Below, piece after piece: positions 53,149-61,013 of a stretch of 64,000 bases of DNA. The stretch's first letter is position 1. Every line of letters begins with the position of its first letter. Origin of the DNA: Clostridium sp. OF09-36 (lineage in GTDB: Bacteria > Bacillota > Clostridia > Lachnospirales > Lachnospiraceae). The stretch is from positions 1 through 64,000 of the forward strand of contig NZ_QUMD01000014.1 in assembly GCF_003481985.1 (NCBI RefSeq), in the 5' to 3' direction. The translations under genes were made by a program, and so were the position numbers. The notes beneath the pieces were generated by a model that was not told where the DNA came from, searched no databases, and saw only the letters and a list, made by a program, of their open reading frames with translations.

Positions 53149-54432
53149 TTAAGGAATCGGGATCAGGATTTTCAGCAGGTAAGTTCCATCCCCCTGATGG
53201 AAACTGCACTGTCCGTCGTATTTTTCAACGGCTTTTTTAATATTGGGAATACCAAAGCCATGTACGAAACGATCTTTCTTTGTGGTTCCCTCGGCTGGCC
53301 GTGTCCCCGGTAAGGTGTTGTTTTCCACCGTGATAATCAGCATATCCCGAACACGCTCGGCCTTGACAGTAACCAATCGTTGATCTTCCGGCAACCGTTC
53401 GCTGGCCTCCATAGCGTTGTCGATGGCATTGCTGAAGATGGTGCTGATGTCCAACGGCTCTATGAAGTCCATACCCTTGAAATTAACCAAAGCCGAGAAA
53501 TCAATCTGCTTTTCGCGGGCTTTTGCTGCCTTATCCTTTAGAATGATGTCAAGAAACTCGTTTCCTGTATGCACATAGTCCTCATAGTCTGCAATTTGAG
53601 AGCGGAGCGTTTCGGCCATCTGCCGGGTTTCTGCTGTATTCTGCCTGCTTTCCATGACAAGCAGGTGGTTTTTCAGGTCGTGGTAGATGGAACGGACACG
53701 TTCTTCTTCGACAATGCGCTCCTTGTAATAATCCCGCTGTGTTTCCATCTGCTGTACTCGGTATGCTGTCTGCATGGAATCATAGATATAGGCTGCCAGA
53801 TACATACAACTGAAACTGGAAAAAATAGAAGCCCCACAGATGGGATAAACAATCACAGTATTTTCAGGCATAAAGTAGATAATTGTGAAGATTGCCACAA
53901 ATGAGGCAAGAATCAGCATATCAATAATCAGCCATGTCTTTATGTTCAGATGGGACGGAATTTTTTCCAAAAACCTCCGCAAAACCAACCATGCACCGAT
54001 CCAGAACAGTAACCGCAGCAAAAGGGACACCGTATGAATGGCTGTACTGGTGAGCATGAGTGTTGAGGATTGTAAAGCCTCCTCATAACTTGCTTGGGTT
54101 ACGATTTTGAATAATCGGCCCCCGGTGTCAAGCATTAAGTAGTTAATGGCAATGAGTGCCGGATAAAAAACAAGTATGACCGATAATTTCTCCATGAATG
54201 TCCCGCGATAAAACAGCAGAACATAGAGAAAAAACAACAACATCGTACCGAACAGACTTCCGGCATCATTGGAATAGATAATAGAATCAGCCAAATAGCC
54301 ACAAACCAGAAACGCTATAACTTTCAGCACCACATTTTTGCGGAGAGGAAGAAAGGATTTCAGAATAAGAAAGAAAACCGCTGTATATCCCCATGCCAAT
54401 AGAAAAGAGAGGATTTCAAAAAAGCGCATCAT
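53149..54432 (-). CDS. GHKL-type sensor histidine kinase (AgrC/ComD-like)
   Basis: About 427 residues from the ATG at 54432 (GGGGGGA upstream); the open frame begins at a TTG at 54447. The N-terminal half has six membrane segments, followed by a cytoplasmic linker and the HATPase of the GHKL class (SIYHDLKNHLLVMESR H-box; NAIDNAMEASERLPED N-box; GFGIPNIKKAVEKYDG G-box). Kinases of this type sense peptides. It overlaps the response regulator gene by a few bases. Confidence 0.88.
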   Translation of the reverse strand: MMRFFEILSFLLAWGYTAVFFLILKSFLPLRKNVVLKVIAFLVCGYLADSIIYSNDAGSLFGTMLLFFLYVLLFYRGTFMEKLSVILVFYPALIAINYLMLDTGGRLFKIVTQASYEEALQSSTLMLTSTAIHTVSLLLRLLFWIGAWLVLRRFLEKIPSHLNIKTWLIIDMLILASFVAIFTIIYFMPENTVIVYPICGASIFSSFSCMYLAAYIYDSMQTAYRVQQMETQRDYYKERIVEEERVRSIYHDLKNHLLVMESRQNTAETRQMAETLRSQIADYEDYVHTGNEFLDIILKDKAAKAREKQIDFSALVNFKGMDFIEPLDISTIFSNAIDNAMEASERLPEDQRLVTVKAERVRDMLIITVENNTLPGTRPAEGTTKKDRFVHGFGIPNIKKAVEKYDGQCSFHQGDGTYLLKILIPIP

Positions 54433-55139
54433 AAGAAATCCCCCCAATAGTCCGTCAGCCGTTCCATAAATTCTTTCCGTTTGGGCTGGCTGATGGGAAT
54501 GACCTCACCTGTAATCAATTCAATATCCAGCTTCTTGATGCCTTTCACATAGAACAGATTGACAATATAGCTGGTATGGCAGCGCACAAAGTCTTTGTCG
54601 CAAAGTTCCCGTTCCACCTCTTTCATGCTCTTATAGCAGATAATATTTTCCTGCTCGGTATGGAACATCAGATTGCGGTTATAGGTTTCAACGTATCGAA
54701 TGGATTTCAGCGGCACCTTATATTTGCCGGTATCATTGGTAATCACCAGAGAAGGGATATCTTCTTTCTGGCTGCGCTCCACGAATTTGTCCATTTCTGA
54801 TTTGAGCCGGGCATATTTCATGGGCTTAATGATGTAGTTCGTCGCATGGTATTTATATCCCTCAAGCCCATACTGTGTAAGAGTAGTCAGGAAAATAATA
54901 CCCACGGTTTCGTTCATCTGCCGGATGCGCTCGGCAGCATGAAGTCCGTCTACCATCTTCATTTGAATATCAAGGAAAATCAGGTCTATGGTTGGATCGT
55001 ATTTCTCGATCAGCTCCATACCGTCATAGTACGGGGTAATCTTTATGTTCCGGCCTGTTTCCTTGCTGTATTGGTTCAGTAAGTCGGTCAAATACTGAAC
55101 AAAGTCTTTTTCATCATCACAAATTGCTATATGCAGCAC
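54429..55139 (-). CDS. LytTR family response regulator
   Basis: A 236-residue regulator: receiver with IAICDDEKDFVQYLT and the aspartate in DLIFLDIQMKMVDGL, and a C-terminal LytTR domain (IRYVETYNRNLMFHTEQENIICYKSMKEVEREL...FVRCHTSYIVNLFYVKGI). It is co-transcribed with the GHKL kinase and likely acts at the direct repeats at 53065-53099 upstream of the ABC operon. Confidence 0.93.
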   Translation of the reverse strand: MLHIAICDDEKDFVQYLTDLLNQYSKETGRNIKITPYYDGMELIEKYDPTIDLIFLDIQMKMVDGLHAAERIRQMNETVGIIFLTTLTQYGLEGYKYHATNYIIKPMKYARLKSEMDKFVERSQKEDIPSLVITNDTGKYKVPLKSIRYVETYNRNLMFHTEQENIICYKSMKEVERELCDKDFVRCHTSYIVNLFYVKGIKKLDIELITGEVIPISQPKRKEFMERLTDYWGDFL

Positions 55140-55143
55140 TGTA

Positions 55144-55317
55144 TCACCTGCTTTCGTTATACCGTCTGTCCTTTGGCTTCTCTGCCTCCTTGGGGATCAG
55201 CCAGACACCGGCCATTTTGACAGCACCGGGGATGCGTCCATCGGTGCAGTAATAATTTATCTGACGGGACGAAACGCCCCATTTTTCGCTTGCCTCTTTG
55301 AGCGTCATGTAATCCAT
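55144..55317 (-). CDS. Small excisionase/MerR-like HTH protein
   Basis: A 57-residue protein from the ATG at 55317 to a TGA at 55144. The sequence (MTLKEASEKWGVSSRQINYYCTDGRIPGAVKMAGVWLIPKEAEKP) is a typical helix-turn-helix excisionase-like domain. It ends four bases before the LytTR regulator gene. It could be a recombination directionality factor or a small regulator of the element. Confidence 0.75.
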   Translation of the reverse strand: MDYMTLKEASEKWGVSSRQINYYCTDGRIPGAVKMAGVWLIPKEAEKPKDRRYNESR

Positions 55318-55487
55318 GTTCACACCTCTAACAATTTATTTTATTATATTTCATTTGCTCGAAGAATACAAGCCCGCAACCATGCTGTCAAAAAAGAAAA
55401 ACGATATAATCGTACATCTTGTCAGGCATAATAAGGTCATTCCATCATATAAACCGGAACAATACAATATTATTGAGGTGAACGATT

Positions 55488-55844
55488 ATGCCGATTGATG
55501 ATTTAACTGCTTTAGGGCAAAAAATGCGGGAAGCCCGAAAGAATAAAGAGCTAACACAGCAGGAGCTATCTGATCTGAGCCATGTTTATGTAAAGCAAAT
55601 CGCCAATATCGAAAAGGGGAAAATGAATCCCTCTTATTTGATTTTAAGAGCATTGGCAAAGGTCCTGCACATCTCTTTAGATACGCTTATAAATCCAGAT
55701 ATTTCTCTGGAAGATGAAGGTGTCAATCAGATGAAAATGCTTTATTCCACCTGTCCGCCAGAAATGCGTGACACCCTGTTACATCACACACAGGAAACGG
55801 TGAAAGAACTGACAGAGTTGTCCGAGAAATTTGAAACGAATTGA
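55488..55844 (+). CDS. XRE family regulator of the conjugation module
   Basis: A 118-residue protein with a Cro/CI HTH (LGQKMREARKNKELTQQELSDLSHVYVKQIANIEKGKMNPSYLILRALAKVL) and a helical C-terminus. The start has TTGAGGTGAACG upstream, much like the regulator at 35.8 kb, to which it is paralogous. It is transcribed divergently to the excisionase-like gene. Confidence 0.82.
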   Translation: MPIDDLTALGQKMREARKNKELTQQELSDLSHVYVKQIANIEKGKMNPSYLILRALAKVLHISLDTLINPDISLEDEGVNQMKMLYSTCPPEMRDTLLHHTQETVKELTELSEKFETN

Positions 55845-55845
55845 G

Positions 55846-55890
55846 CCAGTGAGTGAAATTTAACGATTCTCTCACTGGTTCTTTTCATTT
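55846..55890 (+). terminator. Terminator after the XRE regulator
   Basis: CCAGTGAG and CTCACTGG form an 8-base stem followed by TTCTTTTCATTTT. Confidence 0.8.
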
Positions 55891-56066
55891 TCGGAGAAAA
55901 GAGGCAAGCAATGCCTGTGTTAATACACACAGGCCCGCAGAGAAGAAAATCCCTCCGTGATTTTCCTCTCCGCTTGCTTGTTGAGGGCAGCGCCCCCAAG
56001 CCCCTTTGAACACAGAATTTCATTCTGTGGCTGCGCGTTCTGCGAACGCTTTTGACCAGGACCAGC
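55891..56066. other. Intergenic hairpin-rich region next to the relaxase gene
   Basis: No gene seen. Contains hairpins CACAGAAT/ATTCTGTG (around 56010-56030), GCGTTC/GAACGC and ACCACGGCCAGCGG-type G/C repeats near the relaxase end. These could be terminators or part of an oriT; I cannot decide. Confidence 0.4.
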
Positions 56067-57482
56067 TTACCGCTGGCCGTGGTCTTTTTCTTTTTCAACA
56101 TCCTGTTCTACCTCCATTTTCAGCACTCGATCTACATTTGCCTTTGCCCTTAAAAGCTCCCGCATTTCCTCACGGGAACGCCGGTACTCGGCATAGGTCT
56201 TTTTCTTTTCTTCCAGCAATTTCGCGTACTCCGTCTGCAACTCTTTGACCTTGGGAATCTTCTTGACTCCCATCTCATCAAAGGCATTCTTAGCAGCCTG
56301 GTGGAGCAGAATTTCTTCCTCATGTTCCCCCCGGAATTTCTTAGAGTAACCCGCCTTGCGGTATGCCACATAGACCTCACGGGTCTTGGCATAATTTACG
56401 ATGTGAGTACGCAGAACAGCGATCTCTGCCATGCGCTTTTCAGCCGCTTTGATCTGCGCCGAAAGTTCATTGTGATGTGCCGTGGCAGCCGTAGCCTTTT
56501 CTTCCAAAACCGCATACTCCAGCAGGTTATGCTCTGACAGGTAATTCATGGTCTGCGCCATTTGCTTCAGATTGAAAACTTTGGCCCATCGAGCATAGCC
56601 AGCACCCTTTCCGGCCTGCAATTTTGCCTGAATGTCCACCAGCAGATTGACCTTGGGCGGCTCCGGCTGCACGGCGGAATTTTTACGGGGCGTATGCCGT
56701 TTTTCACCGGCCAGCACCGCACGGATTTCTGCTTCACTGTACCCGGCCCCCAGCTTGTCATCCATGCGGGCTACATTCTTCCAGCCGGGAGCTTTGAGCC
56801 GGATTGCTTTCCCGCGCCGAGATACTTCGCAGCCCATTTCTGTAAGCAGTTTCAACAGCGCATCAAAGTCCGCCGGTTTCTGCTCCAGCGCTCGGTCAAT
56901 CATCACCCGTAGCTGTTCCCGATGGGAGGGATTGGCCTGTTCGCCCAGCCACTTGTTGTAGCTTTTTCCGTGGGGTTTCGGGTCCTCCACAATGGACAAT
57001 CCGTTCTCGATACAGATGGTATCGCTCAAGCGTCGGACGGCTCTGGTGCTGCCCCAAAAGTTGCGGAACTTTCGGTCACAATCTGCATTGACCGCCGACC
57101 AGATGATGTGATTATGAACGTGCGATTTGTCTATGTGGGTGCAGACCACAAAGGCGTGATTGCCCTTGGTGAACCGCTTGGCAAATTCCACGCCCAGGCG
57201 GTTGGCTTCCTCCGGTGTGATTTCACCGGGTTTGAATGACTGGCGCACATGGTAAGCGATCACATCGTCCGCCCCGCGCACCCGCCCGGTGACGGAGATA
57301 TACTGCCGCTTCGCCAGAAGGAACTCTGCATCGGCGGTCCGGCTGTCACAGCCATAGCCGGTAATTAGTTTTCCGTTGTCGGTCTTTTGCGGATTTGCCA
57401 CATAATCAATGATGTCGCTGATTGCTCGGCTCTCAGTGCGCCCCTTGCCGATATGCAGGGGCATGATGCGTGTGGTTGCCAT
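56067..57482 (-). CDS. Relaxase of Tn1549-type elements (MobP-like)
   Basis: A 471-residue relaxase. The histidine triad motif CTHIDKSHVHNHIIW and the N-terminal IDYVANPQKTDNGKLITGYGCD are typical of the relaxase/mobilization nuclease family in Clostridial conjugative transposons. It nicks the transfer origin with MobC (59865-60203). The C-terminus is a coiled coil. The start has GGAGG upstream. It looks complete. Confidence 0.88.
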   Translation of the reverse strand: MATTRIMPLHIGKGRTESRAISDIIDYVANPQKTDNGKLITGYGCDSRTADAEFLLAKRQYISVTGRVRGADDVIAYHVRQSFKPGEITPEEANRLGVEFAKRFTKGNHAFVVCTHIDKSHVHNHIIWSAVNADCDRKFRNFWGSTRAVRRLSDTICIENGLSIVEDPKPHGKSYNKWLGEQANPSHREQLRVMIDRALEQKPADFDALLKLLTEMGCEVSRRGKAIRLKAPGWKNVARMDDKLGAGYSEAEIRAVLAGEKRHTPRKNSAVQPEPPKVNLLVDIQAKLQAGKGAGYARWAKVFNLKQMAQTMNYLSEHNLLEYAVLEEKATAATAHHNELSAQIKAAEKRMAEIAVLRTHIVNYAKTREVYVAYRKAGYSKKFRGEHEEEILLHQAAKNAFDEMGVKKIPKVKELQTEYAKLLEEKKKTYAEYRRSREEMRELLRAKANVDRVLKMEVEQDVEKEKDHGQR

Positions 57483-57536
57483 AGAAGGGCCTCCTTTCTA
57501 AAAAAGAAACGGCCTGCATGATGCAGACCGCTTTTG

Positions 57537-57845
57537 CTATTCTATAAAATCGTCCTCGATGTCCTCTAACCGCTTCGGAGGAAACCTCATCTCGTATTGT
57601 TCTTTTGCCAGTGCACGAACTTCCGGGCGCTTATCTTTCATTCGGTTTTTCAGCCAGGAAATCTGCTCCTTTGATAACCGCCAAGGGAGATTCAGTAAGC
57701 GGTTTACCGTCATTTGCTCCGCTTGTTTCTCCGGCGATAAAGAAGCACAGGATTTACAGATGTGCGCCGCATGACCTTTGCCGGAAAATTTTTCGTTAGC
57801 CTTATATTCTCCGCAGACTTTACAATAATGTCCATGCTTCTTCAT
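57537..57845 (-). CDS. Small zinc-ribbon-like protein
   Basis: A 102-residue protein with paired cysteines (YCKVCGEYKAN...HICKSCASLSPEKQ) forming a probable zinc ribbon, then a basic helical part. It overlaps the AbiEii gene by four bases (ATGA type). It belongs to the same operon. Function unknown. Confidence 0.7.
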   Translation of the reverse strand: MKKHGHYCKVCGEYKANEKFSGKGHAAHICKSCASLSPEKQAEQMTVNRLLNLPWRLSKEQISWLKNRMKDKRPEVRALAKEQYEMRFPPKRLEDIEDDFIE

Positions 57846-58696
57846 AGGCTCGATTCCTTTTCACTGAGCGCATATAAACTGCGAACCGCCCCCATGATGA
57901 TGTTCCACTCCAGATCTGCCGCATAGGAAAATTTTTTACGGTACGATTCCCAAAGTTTCTGCATCACCGGACTATTTTCCACTTCTTCAAAAACTTCGGC
58001 AGCTTCTGCAAGATGTTGTTCTGTCCCGCGTTTGTGGGCAGTGGCCCGCAGCGCATCATGGAGCGTCTGCCGGTTCAATGTGTTCCCGTGGAGCTGATCC
58101 AGAATATAAATGTCATAGAAATCTCTCATGCGGGTGTTGGTGGTGGTTCTGGTGATGATTGTTTCCAGCTTTTCAGCCAGAACGGTTTCCAGATTGTATG
58201 CCCAAATGTCAATGGAGCGATCTTCCAGCATCAGCTTGAAAGAGTAGCGTACCTCCCTTGGGGTAATGGCATCCCCTGTGGAAATGTCAATCTTCAAAGG
58301 TGTCACCACACCGTCAAAGGTTGTAGTCATGCTGACCCGAATCCCAGGATACTCCGCTTCATCCATAATCTCTGAAATGCTTTTCAGCTGAAATTTGACG
58401 CCATCATCAATCGGTACACTCACAATAGCAGAAATCAGGTTCTCGATGTCCTCTACATTAACATTGGCTCCTTTTACAGTAGCGTCCAAGTCCATCGTGG
58501 AACGGGCATCCAGTCCAACCATTGCCGCTACCAGCATCCCGCCTTTCAGAATAAATTTATCACGATATTCAGAAAGGGAAATACGCTCCAGAAAACGCTC
58601 CATCATATAGTTTCGCATTAAAAGCTGTGCATCCGCAGATTTTTCTCTGGAAAGATTGCGAATCAAATCTTTTAGCTGCCTTGCTGTTTTTATCAT
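57842..58696 (-). CDS. abiEii: AbiEii/AbiGii-type nucleotidyltransferase toxin
   Basis: A 284-residue protein with the DNA polymerase beta-like motif KGGMLVAAMVGLDARSTMDLDATVKG, in which the two aspartates bind metal. AbiEii toxins transfer nucleotides to RNA and stop growth after phage infection. The gene overlaps abiEi by four bases. The pair sits inside the conjugation operon between the CD1845-like gene and the relaxase. Confidence 0.88.
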   Translation of the reverse strand: MIKTARQLKDLIRNLSREKSADAQLLMRNYMMERFLERISLSEYRDKFILKGGMLVAAMVGLDARSTMDLDATVKGANVNVEDIENLISAIVSVPIDDGVKFQLKSISEIMDEAEYPGIRVSMTTTFDGVVTPLKIDISTGDAITPREVRYSFKLMLEDRSIDIWAYNLETVLAEKLETIITRTTTNTRMRDFYDIYILDQLHGNTLNRQTLHDALRATAHKRGTEQHLAEAAEVFEEVENSPVMQKLWESYRKKFSYAADLEWNIIMGAVRSLYALSEKESSL

Positions 58697-59301
58697 AAAA
58701 GCACCTCCAAATACTGCCGTAAAATTTTTTCAACCCGGAACATACCGGCATACCGCATCAAAGTCCGCAGATCCTTGTCCTTTCTTCTGGCATACATTTT
58801 TAGCGCTCCTTGAAAAGTCTGTGTCTCCATGTTGTTCCGGCTGCGGAGCAGATCGCAGATGGTGCGCTCCATATCATAGATAGGAACCGTATGCCCAAAA
58901 GGTGTTTGGCCAGTTGTCAACCCTACCTCATATAGTTCTGGTTTGATGGTGTAAACAGAAAGCCCCTCTGCCTTTAAGCGAGTGGTGCTGTACCCTCTGC
59001 GCACCGTGATAGCGTATGGAGATGGTTCCCGGTCTGTCAGGTCATGGAAAAATAGCGCCGATTCATGGGAAAATACTGCCTGACCACATCGCAGATGTAA
59101 CAGAAACATCGCATCAATCCAGGTGTCCTCGGAGACATAAATTCCGTGAGCAACCTGCTGAAGATTTTTCTCTTTGACATATTCATAAAAAATGGGTTTT
59201 ACAATTCCGCTGGCGATTACCTGTGCGGTTTGCAGCATCCCATCATGCTCGGTCAGAAGTCTGTCTAACTGCTCAAACCGTTCTGATTTGGTCACATTCA
59301 T
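58693..59301 (-). CDS. abiEi: AbiEi-type antitoxin regulator
   Basis: About 202 residues from the ATG at 59301 (AAAGGAAG upstream). N-terminal winged helix (LLTEHDGMLQTAQVIASGI...FYEYVKEKNLQQVAHGIYVSED) and a C-terminal domain (GYSTTRLKAEGLSVYTIKPELYEVGLT) are those of the AbiEi family. It represses the operon and neutralises the AbiEii toxin. The overlap with abiEii indicates coupled translation. Confidence 0.88.
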   Translation of the reverse strand: MNVTKSERFEQLDRLLTEHDGMLQTAQVIASGIVKPIFYEYVKEKNLQQVAHGIYVSEDTWIDAMFLLHLRCGQAVFSHESALFFHDLTDREPSPYAITVRRGYSTTRLKAEGLSVYTIKPELYEVGLTTGQTPFGHTVPIYDMERTICDLLRSRNNMETQTFQGALKMYARRKDKDLRTLMRYAGMFRVEKILRQYLEVLL

Positions 59302-59397
59302 CACTTCCTTTCGTGCTACTATTATACACGAATGTGGCACGGAAGTAAATATAGCAATTTAACAGACACTGTCTGGCATTTTTTGTGACCGCGCATT

Positions 59398-59709
59398 TTA
59401 TCCATAAACCAAATCCTGAATGGCAAACTTCAAGTCCTGCACCTTGCCCAGCAGCCAGATGGCAGCCATCGGCAGACCATAGGGACTAATAAGGAATGCC
59501 ATCACCAGCAGGATAATGCCGTTTTGCAGGGAACAGATCAGCAGAACCGCCACACCCAACAGTGCAACCATCATGCTGATAAGCCCCAGCACCAGACCGG
59601 AGACATAGACGATCCCCACACAAATCCAAACGAACAGGGTCAGCGCCAGAATCACCGGAACCATCACGATCTTCAACAGCAGTTTCAACAAAAATACCAA
59701 TGCCCTCAT
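59398..59709 (-). CDS. CD1845-like membrane protein
   Basis: About 103 residues from the ATG at 59709. Three hydrophobic segments (VFLLKLLLKIVMVPVILALTLFVW, SGLVLGLISMMVALLGVAVLL, GIILLVMAFLI). Resembles a small membrane protein common in Tn1549/CTn2-type elements, which I associate with CD1845. Perhaps part of the mating apparatus. Confidence 0.7.
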   Translation of the reverse strand: MRALVFLLKLLLKIVMVPVILALTLFVWICVGIVYVSGLVLGLISMMVALLGVAVLLICSLQNGIILLVMAFLISPYGLPMAAIWLLGKVQDLKFAIQDLVYG

Positions 59710-59864
59710 TGTTATGCCTCCTCTCAAAATCACAGTTCCTGTTCCTGATTCCATTATCCCTGTCTCACAGCCAAAAGGCAAGGATACGGGCAAAAAGAAA
59801 AAGCGGAGGAAGGCGCGGCGAAGAAACGCCATTCCTCCCTCCGCAAATGGGGTATTTGTCCCGG

Positions 59865-60203
59865 TTACGAAAGTTTGGAGAGTTGCGTCAGTATCTCTTT
59901 AACTCCGTCCCATAACTGTTCCTGCCGCTGGGATATATCCTCCAAATCGACATCATAAATCCGCCCGGTCTCATGCACCTTGCGGGTCAGCTGGTTTAAG
60001 TTGTTGCTGCTCCGGCGCAGCAGGGATACCAGTTCTTTCAGTTCCGGCAAATCCAGCTGCACCACATAGCCGTCCACAGCCATTTTCCGCAGATAGGCGC
60101 TCAAATTCTCTGTCCCGTATTGCTGCATCTTTTGATGGATCAGCTCCAGTTCTTCTGCGGACACCCAAAACAAAACCGGAACATCCCGCTTGCGCTTTGC
60201 CAT
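59865..60203 (-). CDS. mobC: MobC-type mobilization protein
   Basis: A 112-residue protein with the MobC relaxosome pattern VLFWVSAEELELIHQKMQQYGTENLSAYLRKMAVDGYVV and LRRSSNNLNQLTRKVHETG. It binds at oriT and helps the relaxase. It begins two bases after the DUF3849 gene in the same operon. Confidence 0.85.
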   Translation of the reverse strand: MAKRKRDVPVLFWVSAEELELIHQKMQQYGTENLSAYLRKMAVDGYVVQLDLPELKELVSLLRRSSNNLNQLTRKVHETGRIYDVDLEDISQRQEQLWDGVKEILTQLSKLS

Positions 60204-60205
60204 GG

Positions 60206-61012
60206 TTATCTCTCCGGCTCCCGTTTTTTCGGGGCGGCAGACTTATGGGCGGGCAGCTCCTGTTTGAGCTTTTGCAGGACAGAACTTTTCTGCTGTTCTT
60301 GAGCAACTTTTCGGAACTGTCTGGTGAACAGATCGGTCAGACCGGGATTGACCCCATCCACAACCAGATAGGCACAGTGGCGGGAAGCATCGCTGTCCTC
60401 CGGCATGGGAATGGTTTTTGCCCAGGCTTTATTGTCCTGAGAGATACGCCCGTCATGGTTCTTGTGCTGGATGGTGTTGGCAAGAATAAACTGTACCCGT
60501 TCTGTCCCGAACTTTTCCTGCACATCTTTGACCGCCGCCTCCGTATCCAGCCGGTTCTCTGCATAGTGGGCGCTGATGGTCTGCTCAATGGCTTCTTTGC
60601 AGGCGCTGTTTGCCTGATACGAACGGTTATATTGTGCCATCTCTCCATGCTCGGACGCATAGGCGGCAGAATGGGGGTAGAGAGGGGCAGTTCGTAATTC
60701 TTCCTGCGCCCTGCACACATCGTCGGCACGGCTTTCAATGCTGTCCCGGATCACATCCATATAGCCGGTCTCCAGCTTTTCAAAATAGCGGTACACATCT
60801 GCCAGCGGAGAGGGCGATTCCAAAAGTGCCTGAGCCTGGGTGTCGGTCAACTCCAGTTCCTCCATTGCCATCACGATGTCCTCGCGGATGGTGTACTCAT
60901 AGGCATGGTTTAAGACTTCTTCCGGGGGCTGGCTTTTCAGCCAGTCCCGGAACTTGTCCTGTTCGGCAGCCATCTTTTCATAAAGGGCTGTATTCAGATC
61001 GTTAGTATTCAT
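60206..61012 (-). CDS. DUF3849-type protein of conjugative elements
   Basis: About 268 residues from the ATG at 61012. Contains an N-terminal block (LNTALYEKMAAEQDKFRDWLKSQPPEEVLNHAYEYTIREDIV) and a second block (ERVQFILANTIQHKNHDGRISQDNKAWAK), which I recognise as the DUF3849 arrangement in Tn1549 relatives. Cytoplasmic; function unknown. It begins within a few bases of the helicase gene stop. Confidence 0.75.
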   Translation of the reverse strand: MNTNDLNTALYEKMAAEQDKFRDWLKSQPPEEVLNHAYEYTIREDIVMAMEELELTDTQAQALLESPSPLADVYRYFEKLETGYMDVIRDSIESRADDVCRAQEELRTAPLYPHSAAYASEHGEMAQYNRSYQANSACKEAIEQTISAHYAENRLDTEAAVKDVQEKFGTERVQFILANTIQHKNHDGRISQDNKAWAKTIPMPEDSDASRHCAYLVVDGVNPGLTDLFTRQFRKVAQEQQKSSVLQKLKQELPAHKSAAPKKREPER

Positions 61013-61013
61013 G

